NCBI GenBank assembly: GCA_019750335.1
Contig: JAIEOQ010000001.1
Location: 1 to 64,000, forward strand
Source: Candidatus Obscuribacterales bacterium
GTDB taxonomy: Bacteria > Cyanobacteriota > Vampirovibrionia > Obscuribacterales > Obscuribacteraceae
Direction of reading: 5' to 3'
DNA length: 64,000 nucleotides
The translations under genes were made by a program, and so were the position numbers. Below are positions 34,636 through 43,733 of the stretch, piece by piece; position 1 is the first letter of the stretch, and each line of letters begins with the position of its first letter. The notes under the pieces were generated by a model that did not search any database, was not told where the DNA came from, and saw nothing but the letters and a program-made list of their open reading frames with translations.

Positions 34636-35964
34636 CTAAAGTTTGATTCTCTGTCTTTCGTGTACTTCTTCAACTTGATAAATCGGCTGCCCGCGAACAT
34701 AAGTGGCGACAATCATCCGATCATCGCCGACATAAATCAGTCCGGATAGGATGTCGTCAACCGGTTGGTCGAGAATGTCGAAAGGAACGGCTGATTTCAA
34801 GGTTGGATCGATAACGATAAAGTCAGCTTCTTTACCGACCTCAAGACTGCCGATTTGTTTGTCCATGTTGACGGCTTTGGCGCCGCCCAAGGTGGATAAA
34901 TAAAGAAGTTCGCGCGGATTTAACCACAAGTCTGATTGGATGTAAGAGGCGTCCTTCATTACTTTGAAAAGAGATATTTCCGGGCCGGCGGCAATATCCG
35001 AACCGAGTCCGATATGAACACCGGCTTCGCGAGCGCGCTTATAAGGGAAGGCACCGCTTTTTAAAAAGAAGTTTGAGCTCGGACAATGAATTGTTGCGGC
35101 CCCGGCTTCGCCTAATCTTCTTAAATCTTGGTCGGAAAGATGAATGGAGTGAGCAAATAAGCTGTTTGGTCCGACCAAACCGTGACGGTCATAAACATCT
35201 AAATAGCTCTTACAATCGGGGAAAAGTTCATGTACCCAACTAATCTCGTCGGTATTTTCTGATAAATGGGTTTGCATGAAAGAGCCGGGATATTTTTGCC
35301 ATAATGCTGACAACTGTTGCATTTGCGCCGAGGTTGAAGTCGGGGCAAAACGTGGTGTGAAGGCGTAAGACAAGCGCCCGTTGTCGTAACCGTGCCACTT
35401 GCGGCACAGCTCTTCGCTCAGTTCAAGAGACCTTGCTGTATCTTCGGTAAGCTCCGGCGGGGCGTTGCGATCCATGAGCACTTTGCCCATGATTACTCGG
35501 CAGCCGCTTTGTGCCGCTGATTGGAAAGCAATATCAGTGGCTTCGTGATGAATGCTTGTAAATACAGAGGCAAGGGTAGTGCCGTTTTTAGAAAGTTCGC
35601 GAAAGAACCAGTCAGCAAGCTTGACAGCATGGTCGGCCGAGGCGAATTTTGCTTCAGCCGGAAAAATATATTTGTTTAACCAGCCAAGAAGGGTATCGCC
35701 GGAGCGTCCGGTTTGAGCGATTTGAACAAGATGTACGTGTAAATCGATAAACCCAGGCAAAATGAGACGTTTGCCATAATCCAAAACTCGCTGAAACGAG
35801 GCTGACTGACTTTGAAATTCCTGCCAGGGACCGACTGCTTCAATCTTGCCATCATTGCCGACAAGAATTACGCCATCGACGTATTCGATGTACGTCTCAT
35901 AGTCAAGAGGGCTGATTATATGCCCGCGATAAGCGGTACAGCTTTTGGAGTCTTTAACTGACAT
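34636..35964 (-). CDS. guaD: Guanine deaminase (amidohydrolase family)
   Basis: 442 aa. It converts guanine to xanthine. The metal motif is PGFIDLHVHLVQIAQTGRSG, followed by THLSENTDEI, a SLFAHSIHLSD segment with the next His, and GLGSDIAAGPEISLFKVMKD with the catalytic Asp; these fit the GuaD group of amidohydrolases. Placement next to hpt supports the assignment. Substrate specificity within the family (other aminopurines) cannot be fully excluded. Confidence 0.85.
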   Translation of the reverse strand: MSVKDSKSCTAYRGHIISPLDYETYIEYVDGVILVGNDGKIEAVGPWQEFQSQSASFQRVLDYGKRLILPGFIDLHVHLVQIAQTGRSGDTLLGWLNKYIFPAEAKFASADHAVKLADWFFRELSKNGTTLASVFTSIHHEATDIAFQSAAQSGCRVIMGKVLMDRNAPPELTEDTARSLELSEELCRKWHGYDNGRLSYAFTPRFAPTSTSAQMQQLSALWQKYPGSFMQTHLSENTDEISWVHELFPDCKSYLDVYDRHGLVGPNSLFAHSIHLSDQDLRRLGEAGAATIHCPSSNFFLKSGAFPYKRAREAGVHIGLGSDIAAGPEISLFKVMKDASYIQSDLWLNPRELLYLSTLGGAKAVNMDKQIGSLEVGKEADFIVIDPTLKSAVPFDILDQPVDDILSGLIYVGDDRMIVATYVRGQPIYQVEEVHERQRIKL

Positions 35965-36046
35965 CTGCCTGCCACATGGTGAAAAGCAGTATTCTAGCGA
36001 AGTAAGGGCACATTCGTGACGCGTGAGAGCCTTCTAATGCCTTACT

Positions 36047-36075
36047 TTGACAGCCAGTGTTTCACTTGGCTACGA
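36047..36075 (+). promoter_or_regulatory. Putative promoter for korAB
   Basis: A consensus TTGACA (36047-36052) is followed after 17-18 nt by a poor -10 (CTACGA/TACGAA). It lies about 90 bp before the korA start. Confidence 0.4.
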
Positions 36076-36165
36076 AATCATTAGTAGATGCTGTAGATGG
36101 GCAGCCTTTCTCGCTCTACTTGATAAACTGTGAGCAGTCATCGCTCTATTTTAAGGTAGTGTGCC

Positions 36166-37989
36166 GTGAAGACATTAGCCGCCGACAGCGCCCAGAAAAC
36201 CAATCAGGGCAAAATAATCAACGATTTTTCTATTCAAGTTGCGACTGTAAACGGTTCAGGAAGCCAATCTTCCAATACAGTCCTCATGCGTTCAATATTT
36301 CAAATGGGTATACCGGTAAGCGGCAAGAATCTCTTCCCTTCCAACATTGCCGGTTTGCCTACCTGGTTTACCATCCGCGTAAACAAAGACGGATGGGTGG
36401 CGCGCAAGAAAGAGATCGATATTCTTGTGGCGATGAATCCGCAAACAGCCATCGATGATGTCAAGGCGCTGCGTCCCGGTGCGATCTGCGTCAGTCCGGT
36501 AGAGCTCAACTTGAATAAAATACGTGACGACGTTCAACATTATTTAGTGCCTTTTACCGAATTGGCGGCTCAAGCTAGCGACAATATCAAGTTGCGCAAG
36601 CTTCTGACCAACATGATTTATGTCGGTGTGGTTGCTGAGCTTCTCGATATAGATCAAGCCGAAATCGATGTTGCCATCGGCCGTCAATTTGAAGGCAAAG
36701 GTAAAGCGATTGATTTGAACTTAGCCGCTGCTGCTAAAGGTCGTGAATGGACTAAAGCAAACCTCAAAAAAGAGGATGCTTATTATGTAGAACGGATGAA
36801 TAAAACCGCCGGCAAAATCATTATTGATGGTAATGCCGCCGCTGCTCTAGGTTGTTTGTTTGCCGGTGCCACGGTTGTAACCTGGTATCCGATTACACCG
36901 TCCTCCAGCCTTTGCGAAACGCTTTCGGACTACATGGAAGAGTACCGTGTAGACAAAAAAACCGGCAAAGCCAGCTACGCAATCATTCAGGCTGAAGACG
37001 AGATTGCTGCTTTAGGGATGGCACTGGGTGCCGGTTGGGCTGGTGCCCGTTCGATGACGTCTACCTCCGGCCCGGGCATATCGCTTATGGGTGAATTTAC
37101 CGGCTTAGGTTATTTCGCTGAAATTCCAACAGTGATTTTTGACGTTCAAAGGGTTGGTCCTTCGACCGGTATGCCAACCAGAACGGCTCAAGCTGATTTG
37201 ATTAGCGCTTATCAGCTCTCTCACGGTGACACAAAACATATCGTCTTGCTCCCCGGTTCGGTTGAAGAATGTTACAGTTTAGCTCTTGAAGCTTTTGATT
37301 TGGCTGAGCGTTTCCAAACACCGGTATTTGTACTGAGCGATCTGGACTTAGGTATGAACAACTGGATGTCCGATCCTTTCAAATATCCTGAGAAGCCGAT
37401 GGATAGAGGCAAAGTGTTAGATAAAGACCAGTTGGAAAAACTGGGTAAATTTGAGCGCTACAGAGATGTTGACGGTGACGGTATTCCTTATCGTACGTTG
37501 CCAGGCACCGATCATCCGCTAGCTGCTTATTTCACCAGAGGTAGCGGTCATAACGAAAAGGCTGCATATACCGAGAAGTCGGAAGATTACATCAACTTGA
37601 TGGAACGTCTGGACAAGAAATATCAAACAGCCCGTAAATATGTACCGAAACCGGTTTTGCACTTAAGCAAAGACGCTAAGGTCGGCATTGTCGCTTTCGG
37701 TTCGTCGGATCCAGCTATTTTGGAATCGGTCGATCAATTAAAGTCGGCTTCAATGCCTGTAAGTTATTTACGCGTTAAAGCTCTGCCCTTCACGGAAGAG
37801 CTGCGTAAATTTGTTGAGCAACACGATCGAGTGTATGTGGTTGAACAAAATCGCGACAGACAAATGCGTGATTTGATTACATTGGAAATGCCTGATTTGG
37901 CTACTAAGTTGAAATCGATTCGTCATTACAACGGTTTGCCCGTTGATGCCCGGTCGGTTACCGATGCCATTCTTGAACAGGAGAGGTAA
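36166..37989 (+). CDS. korA: 2-oxoacid:ferredoxin oxidoreductase subunit alpha (fused gamma-alpha)
   Basis: 607 aa. It forms, with KorB, a TPP enzyme that oxidises a 2-oxoacid to acyl-CoA and reduces ferredoxin. The first 200 residues are the gamma domain (RSIFQMGIPVSGKNLFPSNI). The alpha part starts at IIDGNAAAALGCLFAGATVV, then YPITPSSSLCETLSDYM, AEDEIAALGMALGAGWAGA and MTSTSGPGISLM. The GTG start follows AAGGT. 2-Oxoglutarate is the likely substrate by subunit layout, but pyruvate or branched 2-oxoacids are possible. Confidence 0.9.
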   Translation: MKTLAADSAQKTNQGKIINDFSIQVATVNGSGSQSSNTVLMRSIFQMGIPVSGKNLFPSNIAGLPTWFTIRVNKDGWVARKKEIDILVAMNPQTAIDDVKALRPGAICVSPVELNLNKIRDDVQHYLVPFTELAAQASDNIKLRKLLTNMIYVGVVAELLDIDQAEIDVAIGRQFEGKGKAIDLNLAAAAKGREWTKANLKKEDAYYVERMNKTAGKIIIDGNAAAALGCLFAGATVVTWYPITPSSSLCETLSDYMEEYRVDKKTGKASYAIIQAEDEIAALGMALGAGWAGARSMTSTSGPGISLMGEFTGLGYFAEIPTVIFDVQRVGPSTGMPTRTAQADLISAYQLSHGDTKHIVLLPGSVEECYSLALEAFDLAERFQTPVFVLSDLDLGMNNWMSDPFKYPEKPMDRGKVLDKDQLEKLGKFERYRDVDGDGIPYRTLPGTDHPLAAYFTRGSGHNEKAAYTEKSEDYINLMERLDKKYQTARKYVPKPVLHLSKDAKVGIVAFGSSDPAILESVDQLKSASMPVSYLRVKALPFTEELRKFVEQHDRVYVVEQNRDRQMRDLITLEMPDLATKLKSIRHYNGLPVDARSVTDAILEQER

Positions 37990-37995
37990 TTGAAA

Positions 37996-39051
37996 ATGGT
38001 TGATGCAGTTGTAAAACCTCAAGGAACGCCGGCACCGAAAACAAACCGGATCGGCTTGACTCTTGCAGACTATAAAGGTGCGCCTTCAACTCTCTGTGAT
38101 GGCTGCGGACATGATGCGATTACGTCTCAAATCATCAAAGCTTGCTATGACTTGGGTGTCAGCCCGCATATGGTGGCGAAGATGAGCGGCATTGGTTGCT
38201 CAAGTAAAACTCCGGCTTATTTTCTTAGCCAGGCACATGGCTTCAACTCGGTACACGGACGCATGCCTTCCGTTGCTACCGGCGTTGCCATGGCAAACAA
38301 GAATTTGCAAATTCTTGCCGTAAGCGGTGATGGTGATACTGCCAGTATCGGCTTAGGCCAGTTCTGCCATATTGTTCGCCGCAATGTGCCGATGGTTTAT
38401 TTGGTGGAAAATAACGGCGTTTACGGTTTGACCAAAGGACAATTCTCCGCCACGGCTGAAAAAGGCGCTAAGCTGAAATCGGGAGTGCAGAACGAATTGC
38501 AATCGATCGATCTTTGCGGCTTGGCAATTGAGCTTGGTTGCGGATTTGTCGGTCGATCTTTTGCCGGCGATCCGAAGCAGTTGGTTGCTTTGCTTAAAGC
38601 GGCAATGTCGCATAAGGGAACAGCTGTGTTGGATGTGATCAGCCCTTGTGTTACTTTCAACAACCATGAAGGTTCGACCAAGAGTTATAAATATGCCAAA
38701 GAGCATGAAATTCCTTTGCATGAACTTGGTTATGTGCCATTCTTCGAGCAGATCACGGTTGATTATGAGCCAGGTTCCGTTCAAGAAGTGGCGATGCACG
38801 ACGGATCGAAGTTGACTTTGAAAAAGACAGAGCGCAACTATGATCCGACTAATCGTGAAAAAGCGGCTGCTACCATAGTTGAAGCCAATCAAAACAAGCA
38901 GTTCTTGACCGGTTTGCTTTATATCGATGAAAGCAAAAATAGCTTTACCGATGTAATGCACCTTGAGGATCATCCTCTGGCAACGCTTCCTGCCGAACAA
39001 ACACGTCCGGGCAAAGAAGTGCTTCAAGAGATTATGAAGTCTTTGATGTAA
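37996..39051 (+). CDS. korB: 2-oxoacid:ferredoxin oxidoreductase subunit beta
   Basis: 351 aa. It carries the thiamine diphosphate site: STLCDGCGHDAITSQ near the N-terminus with cysteines, SGIGCSSKTPAYF, and VSGDGDTASIGLGQFCHIVRRN with ENNGVYGLTKGQFSAT, the metal/TPP motif. ATG 37996 is chosen over TTG 37990; GGAGAGG lies upstream inside the end of korA. No ferredoxin gene is adjacent. Its 3' end overlaps the convergent amidohydrolase by 20 bp. Confidence 0.92.
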   Translation: MVDAVVKPQGTPAPKTNRIGLTLADYKGAPSTLCDGCGHDAITSQIIKACYDLGVSPHMVAKMSGIGCSSKTPAYFLSQAHGFNSVHGRMPSVATGVAMANKNLQILAVSGDGDTASIGLGQFCHIVRRNVPMVYLVENNGVYGLTKGQFSATAEKGAKLKSGVQNELQSIDLCGLAIELGCGFVGRSFAGDPKQLVALLKAAMSHKGTAVLDVISPCVTFNNHEGSTKSYKYAKEHEIPLHELGYVPFFEQITVDYEPGSVQEVAMHDGSKLTLKKTERNYDPTNREKAAATIVEANQNKQFLTGLLYIDESKNSFTDVMHLEDHPLATLPAEQTRPGKEVLQEIMKSLM

Positions 39052-40183
39052 ACCGCTCCAAGCGATAAAGATCAGAAGCGTTGCCGTGCAAGATTAAGCC
39101 GGCGATCTCTTCGGCTTCGCGATAAGTCAAGGCTGAGCCGCGAACCATATTGAGCAGTGCTTGACCGAGTCCTCTTTTCCAGCAAACAGCCCCGAACCAG
39201 TGAGTTTCCGGGCAGGTATGTCCATCTGTGCCGGCCAATATTTTGGTTGACGGTGCCACTGATAAAGCATCGGTGATCATTTGTGCCGATAAAGGCGAGG
39301 CTAAAGATATGGATAAGGAGAGATCCATGAAAACGTTAGGATAAAGAGCGGTCATAAAAGCTGCTTCTTTTACGTATGGAAAACAATGCAAAAGAACAAA
39401 ATTAGTTTTAGCCAGGGATTGAGAACGGAATAAGTTTTGCATAAGTGCCGGATTGCATTGATAAAGATCCGCGTCATCATCCCCGATTCCGGTGTGGATT
39501 TGCACTGGTAGCCCATTCTCTCCGGCAATTTCAAAAGACAAACGAAGCAAATAGTGATACAAGTTGCCTCTCTGGATGCGAAATGTTCCGGCTTCGTTGT
39601 TGTTTCGTTTCAGACTCTTGAATTCGGCGATGGCTTCCGCCTTGCTTGGTGATAATAAATTGAGGCCGCCACGATAGCCGCAAATGGTTTTTAACGCTAC
39701 TAATTTTTGACTTTCTTGTTTCAGTAACTGTAACGCCAGCTCGTTCTCCAATTCAGCGTAAGAACCGGCATTGACGAAACTCTTTTCAATGACATTCTCA
39801 ATGCGACGACAGTGAAATATATTGCCTTGACTAGCGCTGGCGAGCTCAGCCAATGAGATGTTGTTTTGTCTGTCGTAGCCGTCATCAACGATCAATCCGG
39901 CAAGAGAAACTTCATGCCAGAGCAAACGAATATACTCGGCGGCTGATTGTTTGGCGCGAAAGTTGAGAAATTCCTGTTCACTTTTGATGCCGAAAGTTCG
40001 TTCTAGATTGTCGAGTAAATCCATGTAGTGCGCACTTTTGCTTACATGTTTTTCCATCATGGCTAAAGAGCGGCTTTCGCTAAAGCAGCGTCTAAAGTCA
40101 AGCTCGTTGAATTCGAGATAGTTACGTCGAATTGAATGAGCGTGATTGTCGATAATGATTAATTTACTGATGTCGAAGCTCAT
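39032..40183 (-). CDS. Amidohydrolase, N-terminal FluG/NodGS half
   Basis: 383 aa metal-dependent hydrolase. IDNHAHS gives the HxH pair (His14, His16). Later features, VQIHTGIGDDDADLYQ, FVLLHCFPYVKEAAFM, VFMDLSLSI and KILAGTDGHTCPETHWFGA, match the N-terminal amidohydrolase half of fungal FluG and plant NodGS proteins. In those proteins this half is fused to a glutamine-synthetase half; here that half is the next gene upstream, 2 bp away. The exact reaction is not known. Confidence 0.85.
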   Translation of the reverse strand: MSFDISKLIIIDNHAHSIRRNYLEFNELDFRRCFSESRSLAMMEKHVSKSAHYMDLLDNLERTFGIKSEQEFLNFRAKQSAAEYIRLLWHEVSLAGLIVDDGYDRQNNISLAELASASQGNIFHCRRIENVIEKSFVNAGSYAELENELALQLLKQESQKLVALKTICGYRGGLNLLSPSKAEAIAEFKSLKRNNNEAGTFRIQRGNLYHYLLRLSFEIAGENGLPVQIHTGIGDDDADLYQCNPALMQNLFRSQSLAKTNFVLLHCFPYVKEAAFMTALYPNVFMDLSLSISLASPLSAQMITDALSVAPSTKILAGTDGHTCPETHWFGAVCWKRGLGQALLNMVRGSALTYREAEEIAGLILHGNASDLYRLERFTSKTS

Positions 40184-40185
40184 CG

Positions 40186-41502
40186 CTAATACTTGCCTAA
40201 ATGAAGCTTGATCTCTTCTTCTGCCGAATGTTCGGCAAAATAATTACTTTCGGATTCGCGCACTGCTATAAAAGTATTGCTGTACTCCAACCCCAATATT
40301 TCAGTAAGGACATGGTCTTTGCGTAAATGTTCCAAAGCTTCGGACAAAGATTCGGGCAAACGTTTGATTTGACAAAGTGCCGCCTGTTCCGCATCGAGCT
40401 CTTCCGGGTCTCCTTGCAGCGGTTCCGGCGGTTCTAGCTGTGCCTGGACGCCGCTCATCCCGGCGCCGATTACTGCCGCTAAAGCCAGATAAGGATTGGC
40501 GCTGCCGTCCACGCATTTGATCTCCAGGTTGGTCGTTTCCATTTCGCGCTGCCAATAAGTGGAGGGCACGCGGATCGCGGCTTCCCGATTTTCATAACCC
40601 CAGGATGTATAAGCCGAACTCCAAGCTTTTGGTTTTAAACGTCTATATGAATTAACCGAAGGACAGGTGATCGCTAATAAGGACGGCAAGTGATTGAATA
40701 TTCCGGCGACAAAAGAACGGCCAAAAGAGCTTAAGCCGCTACTTTGAAAAAATAAATTCTCGTTTGTGTTTATATTCCAAGCGGATACATGTAAATGGCA
40801 GCCACTGCCTGCACTTTTGAGAATCGGTTTGGCGGCAAGGCTGGCGATCAAATTTTGTTCTGCGGCAACTCCGCGTAATGTTTCACGAAAATAAATATGA
40901 TTGTCGGCTGCTTGAAGAGCCGGTGCATGCCTAATGCTCAGTTCGTGTTGCCCGTGCCCCAGTTCGGGATAATACTGCTCGACGATCATTCCTTGGGCTT
41001 CCAAAGATGAAGACAGTTGATTTATGAAATTGAAGGCTTGATTCATGCTTTCGCTGCTAAAACAATTGCCTCGATCGATCGGTATGAAAATCTCATTTTC
41101 AAAATGTCCCAAATAAAATTCTGGTTCAAAAGCTGCTTCAAAGCGGATGCCGTCCTGCTCATATTTTTGAATTTGGCGCTTCAGTATGCTACGTGGACAA
41201 TGAGACCATGGTTCATGATCTAGCTGGACTAGATCGCAAAGTACGGCAGCGCTTCCTTGGCAATAGGGTAGTGTTTTTAGTGTGGCAAGATCCGGAACTA
41301 GACGAACTTCACCATTGGCACCATAACCGGTGCTTGTTTGCATCTGATCGAGCATGTTTGTGGAAAGGGCTCCTTTGACAATGCCGATCCCTGATTGAAG
41401 GCGTTCGGACAAAGATGCCATCCCGCTTGCTTTTCCGCGAATAATATTGCCGGTATCGCAAAACAAAAAACGAACAAATTTTATTCCTTCAGGGAGTTGC
41501 AA
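40186..41502 (-). CDS. Glutamine synthetase-like ligase (FluG/NodGS C-terminal half)
   Basis: 438 aa. The GS catalytic motifs are present: FEAAFEPEFYLG, SGSGCHLHVSAW, a WGYENREAAIRVP segment and CVDGSANPYLALAAVIGAG. The annotation-style start at 41562 would overlap the upstream gene by 50 bp. TTG 41502, with AGGAGA 6 nt before it and overlapping the upstream stop, is better supported. GS-like enzymes of this kind form gamma-glutamyl bonds, sometimes to amines instead of ammonia. With the amidohydrolase next door this is a split FluG/NodGS pair, so a role apart from bulk ammonia assimilation is plausible. Confidence 0.88.
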   Translation of the reverse strand: MQLPEGIKFVRFLFCDTGNIIRGKASGMASLSERLQSGIGIVKGALSTNMLDQMQTSTGYGANGEVRLVPDLATLKTLPYCQGSAAVLCDLVQLDHEPWSHCPRSILKRQIQKYEQDGIRFEAAFEPEFYLGHFENEIFIPIDRGNCFSSESMNQAFNFINQLSSSLEAQGMIVEQYYPELGHGQHELSIRHAPALQAADNHIYFRETLRGVAAEQNLIASLAAKPILKSAGSGCHLHVSAWNINTNENLFFQSSGLSSFGRSFVAGIFNHLPSLLAITCPSVNSYRRLKPKAWSSAYTSWGYENREAAIRVPSTYWQREMETTNLEIKCVDGSANPYLALAAVIGAGMSGVQAQLEPPEPLQGDPEELDAEQAALCQIKRLPESLSEALEHLRKDHVLTEILGLEYSNTFIAVRESESNYFAEHSAEEEIKLHLGKY

Positions 41503-41512
41503 CTCGTTTCTC

Positions 41513-41845
41513 CTAGTCAGGCGTGCGCAGTACCGTAAAATAGACAGCGGCTGCAAAAACAACGAGGCTAACGGCCATTGATGTTTTAGTAATTAACCAG
41601 AGCATCTGGTAAAGAATATTCGGAATCAATCGTTGGATTAAGCTGATAATGAAAGGCATCAGTAAAAAACTAAAAGCGGCACAAACAATGGTGCTCAACC
41701 AGCTCCATTTACGTAGAAGCATGTCATCGCTGGTTCTGTCCAAGCTTTCCAGCTTGCTGATGTCGCCACGAGACAGCTCGGCTTCTCGGCGTCGAATAAA
41801 GCCGACCAAATGTTTTTGATATTCATTCAGTGAAATTCTAACCAA
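41513..41845 (-). CDS. Small membrane protein
   Basis: 110 aa from TTG 41845 (AAGGAG 8 nt upstream). It has two membrane spans (WLSTIVCAAFSFLLMPFIISL and MLWLITKTSMAVSLVVFAAAV) after a charged cytosolic start. No family is recognised. Its stop codon overlaps the ribosome binding site of the glutamine synthetase-like gene, so the three genes 41845-39032 form one operon. Confidence 0.75.
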   Translation of the reverse strand: MVRISLNEYQKHLVGFIRRREAELSRGDISKLESLDRTSDDMLLRKWSWLSTIVCAAFSFLLMPFIISLIQRLIPNILYQMLWLITKTSMAVSLVVFAAAVYFTVLRTPD

Positions 41846-41945
41846 AGAAAGATCTCCTTAAAAATCTAGATTCCCGGAACATCGGCAATTAACTCAGGGT
41901 GGAAGTGGGTAATTTGTTGGTAGTGGCCGCCCGATAGGTAGATGC

Positions 41946-43124
41946 ATGTGCTTTAAATTTGCCATTGTCTGTGCTGTGCTGGCGTCACTGTTGAATCCTG
42001 CCTTAGCATTAAATGCTGAGCCGGACGAATCTAAGCCTGAAAAATCAGCGCCGGAGTCCGATAAAACCAAACCGGGCAAGCTTGAAATGACTCCGGCGAA
42101 CATAAATAAAATTATTGAAAGCAGTGATATCTATGGAGAGCAATTTCGCGTTAACTCTCTTGTGCAAAAAGATACGATAATCGTTCAATCCTGGCTCAAT
42201 CCTAAATCGAAAGATATCGAACACGATTCGAAGATTGACGCAGTATTAATCGCCAAGCAACTCTTAGATGCTTTTCCAGGGCATAATCCCACTGTTAAAT
42301 TACATTATTTCGACAGACAAATGCCCCGTCGTTATTATGAAATTACTGTAGTGCCTGGAGTGGTGAAAGCCTTTGCTTCCGGGATCATGACCGAAAAAGA
42401 TTTATTGGCCACTTTACCGATGATTGCTTTACGCAAAGATACTGAGTCGCAAGACGCCCAGCCTGCTGCTTATGCGGAGAGAATGGCTGCCACCAGTCCC
42501 GGTTATCGTTACGAAGATAGAGGCAGATTATTTCGGCGGATGCAGCTTCTGGAACAGAAGGGTGTAAAAGCCAGTTTGGTACGTACTTTATTTGCTGAAA
42601 TGGACGCGGCGATCGGCAGTAAAAGCCCGGCGCAAATCGATATGATGTTTGCTCGGCTTCAGCGAGCAGTCAAAGACCTGGAAGACAATTATAAAAGGGC
42701 GCAAGTTGGTAAGCCGCAAGCAATAGTGGCAAGCGGCCGGCAAGCTCAAGCGATCGCAACAACTACTGTGCCTGGAGTGAGAAGTCGGGACGAAGAAACC
42801 GCTTTAGCCTCGGTAGCTGATATTCGCCGGGTTTATGGCGAATTCTATCCTGAATACGGGCCAGCTTATCCGGATCGAGTACTTTTTGCCGATAAGTTAA
42901 AGTCGATGAAAAAGAACAATTTGCCTTACGGCGTTTTGCTTTCACGTTTTAGAGCGATTGAAACGATGGTTCAGTATAACGATCCGCGTTTGGAAGATGC
43001 GGTGCAAGGCATGTACAGAGAGCTTCGTATAAAACCGATTACTAGGGATGCCGAATATGAGCAAAATCAAAAATTAGCTGATTTACTTAAATCAAGATTG
43101 CGAAAAATTCAAGCCAAACAGTGA
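41946..43124 (+). CDS. Exported hypothetical protein
   Basis: 392 aa. The signal peptide (MCFKFAIVCAVLASLLNPALA) is followed by a charged Lys/Glu/Pro linker to about residue 45, then a compact region (SDIYGEQFRVNSLVQKDTIIVQSWLNP .. ITVVPGVVKAFASG). The C-terminal half is long and helical. No family is recognised. It is 7 bp from the next exported protein, and the two probably act together. Confidence 0.7.
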   Translation: MCFKFAIVCAVLASLLNPALALNAEPDESKPEKSAPESDKTKPGKLEMTPANINKIIESSDIYGEQFRVNSLVQKDTIIVQSWLNPKSKDIEHDSKIDAVLIAKQLLDAFPGHNPTVKLHYFDRQMPRRYYEITVVPGVVKAFASGIMTEKDLLATLPMIALRKDTESQDAQPAAYAERMAATSPGYRYEDRGRLFRRMQLLEQKGVKASLVRTLFAEMDAAIGSKSPAQIDMMFARLQRAVKDLEDNYKRAQVGKPQAIVASGRQAQAIATTTVPGVRSRDEETALASVADIRRVYGEFYPEYGPAYPDRVLFADKLKSMKKNNLPYGVLLSRFRAIETMVQYNDPRLEDAVQGMYRELRIKPITRDAEYEQNQKLADLLKSRLRKIQAKQ

Positions 43125-43131
43125 GGACGAA

Positions 43132-43668
43132 ATGTTTATTGAACGTACAAAATGTTCTGTTCTTTTGAGTCTGCTCTGCTGTGCATTGTTGCCGGTCGGA
43201 GCGGAAGAGATAAGTGGTGGACCGCTTGCTCCGGAAAGACAGCAGCTTTTGAACAGTATTAAACAGGCCGGTTCTGCTGGAATCGGAACCAGTGGTTATA
43301 TGCAGGCCTTTCAAGCTTTGGAAGAACAAATTAAATCCGGTGCTTCCGAAGCGGCAGTCAGCCAACGCCTGGATGGTATAAAGCGCAGTTTGGCTGAGCA
43401 GATGCAACGCAGTAAATTATTAAAAACGCAAAAACCGGTTGCGCCACAAGGATCGCAAATTAGAGGTGGCGAAGCGCCTGCCGCGCAGGCCGCAACCCAA
43501 GTTAAAGCACAAGCGACAGGAGCGGCAGCGGAAACTGAAAGCGCTATGATCGATAAAATGCGTGAGAAATACGGCGATCGTATAGATGAAATTCCGCCGG
43601 GTTTGCGTGAAAGATTGAACGACCCGGCTGTCCGTCAAAAGCTAATGGAAAAGTACGGCGGACGCTAG
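43132..43668 (+). CDS. Exported hypothetical protein, Ala/Gln-rich
   Basis: 178 aa. The signal peptide ends near residue 24. A helical region is followed by an Ala/Gln-rich low-complexity linker (about 105-135). The end is a short repeat-like charged tail (KMREKYGDRIDE .. KLMEKYGGR). GAGGA precedes the ATG. The function is unknown. Confidence 0.68.
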   Translation: MFIERTKCSVLLSLLCCALLPVGAEEISGGPLAPERQQLLNSIKQAGSAGIGTSGYMQAFQALEEQIKSGASEAAVSQRLDGIKRSLAEQMQRSKLLKTQKPVAPQGSQIRGGEAPAAQAATQVKAQATGAAAETESAMIDKMREKYGDRIDEIPPGLRERLNDPAVRQKLMEKYGGR

Positions 43669-43733
43669 CCCTTGGCAAGCGGGTTTCACTTGTCTTGTAG
43701 CTGGGCAAGGCTATAGAAGAGAAGCGAGATTCT

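Noticed and set aside
38353-39027. A 224-codon open frame antisense to korB
   Set aside because: It lies fully inside a well-supported gene and its residues show no domain or signal; it is a by-product of codon use on the other strand.
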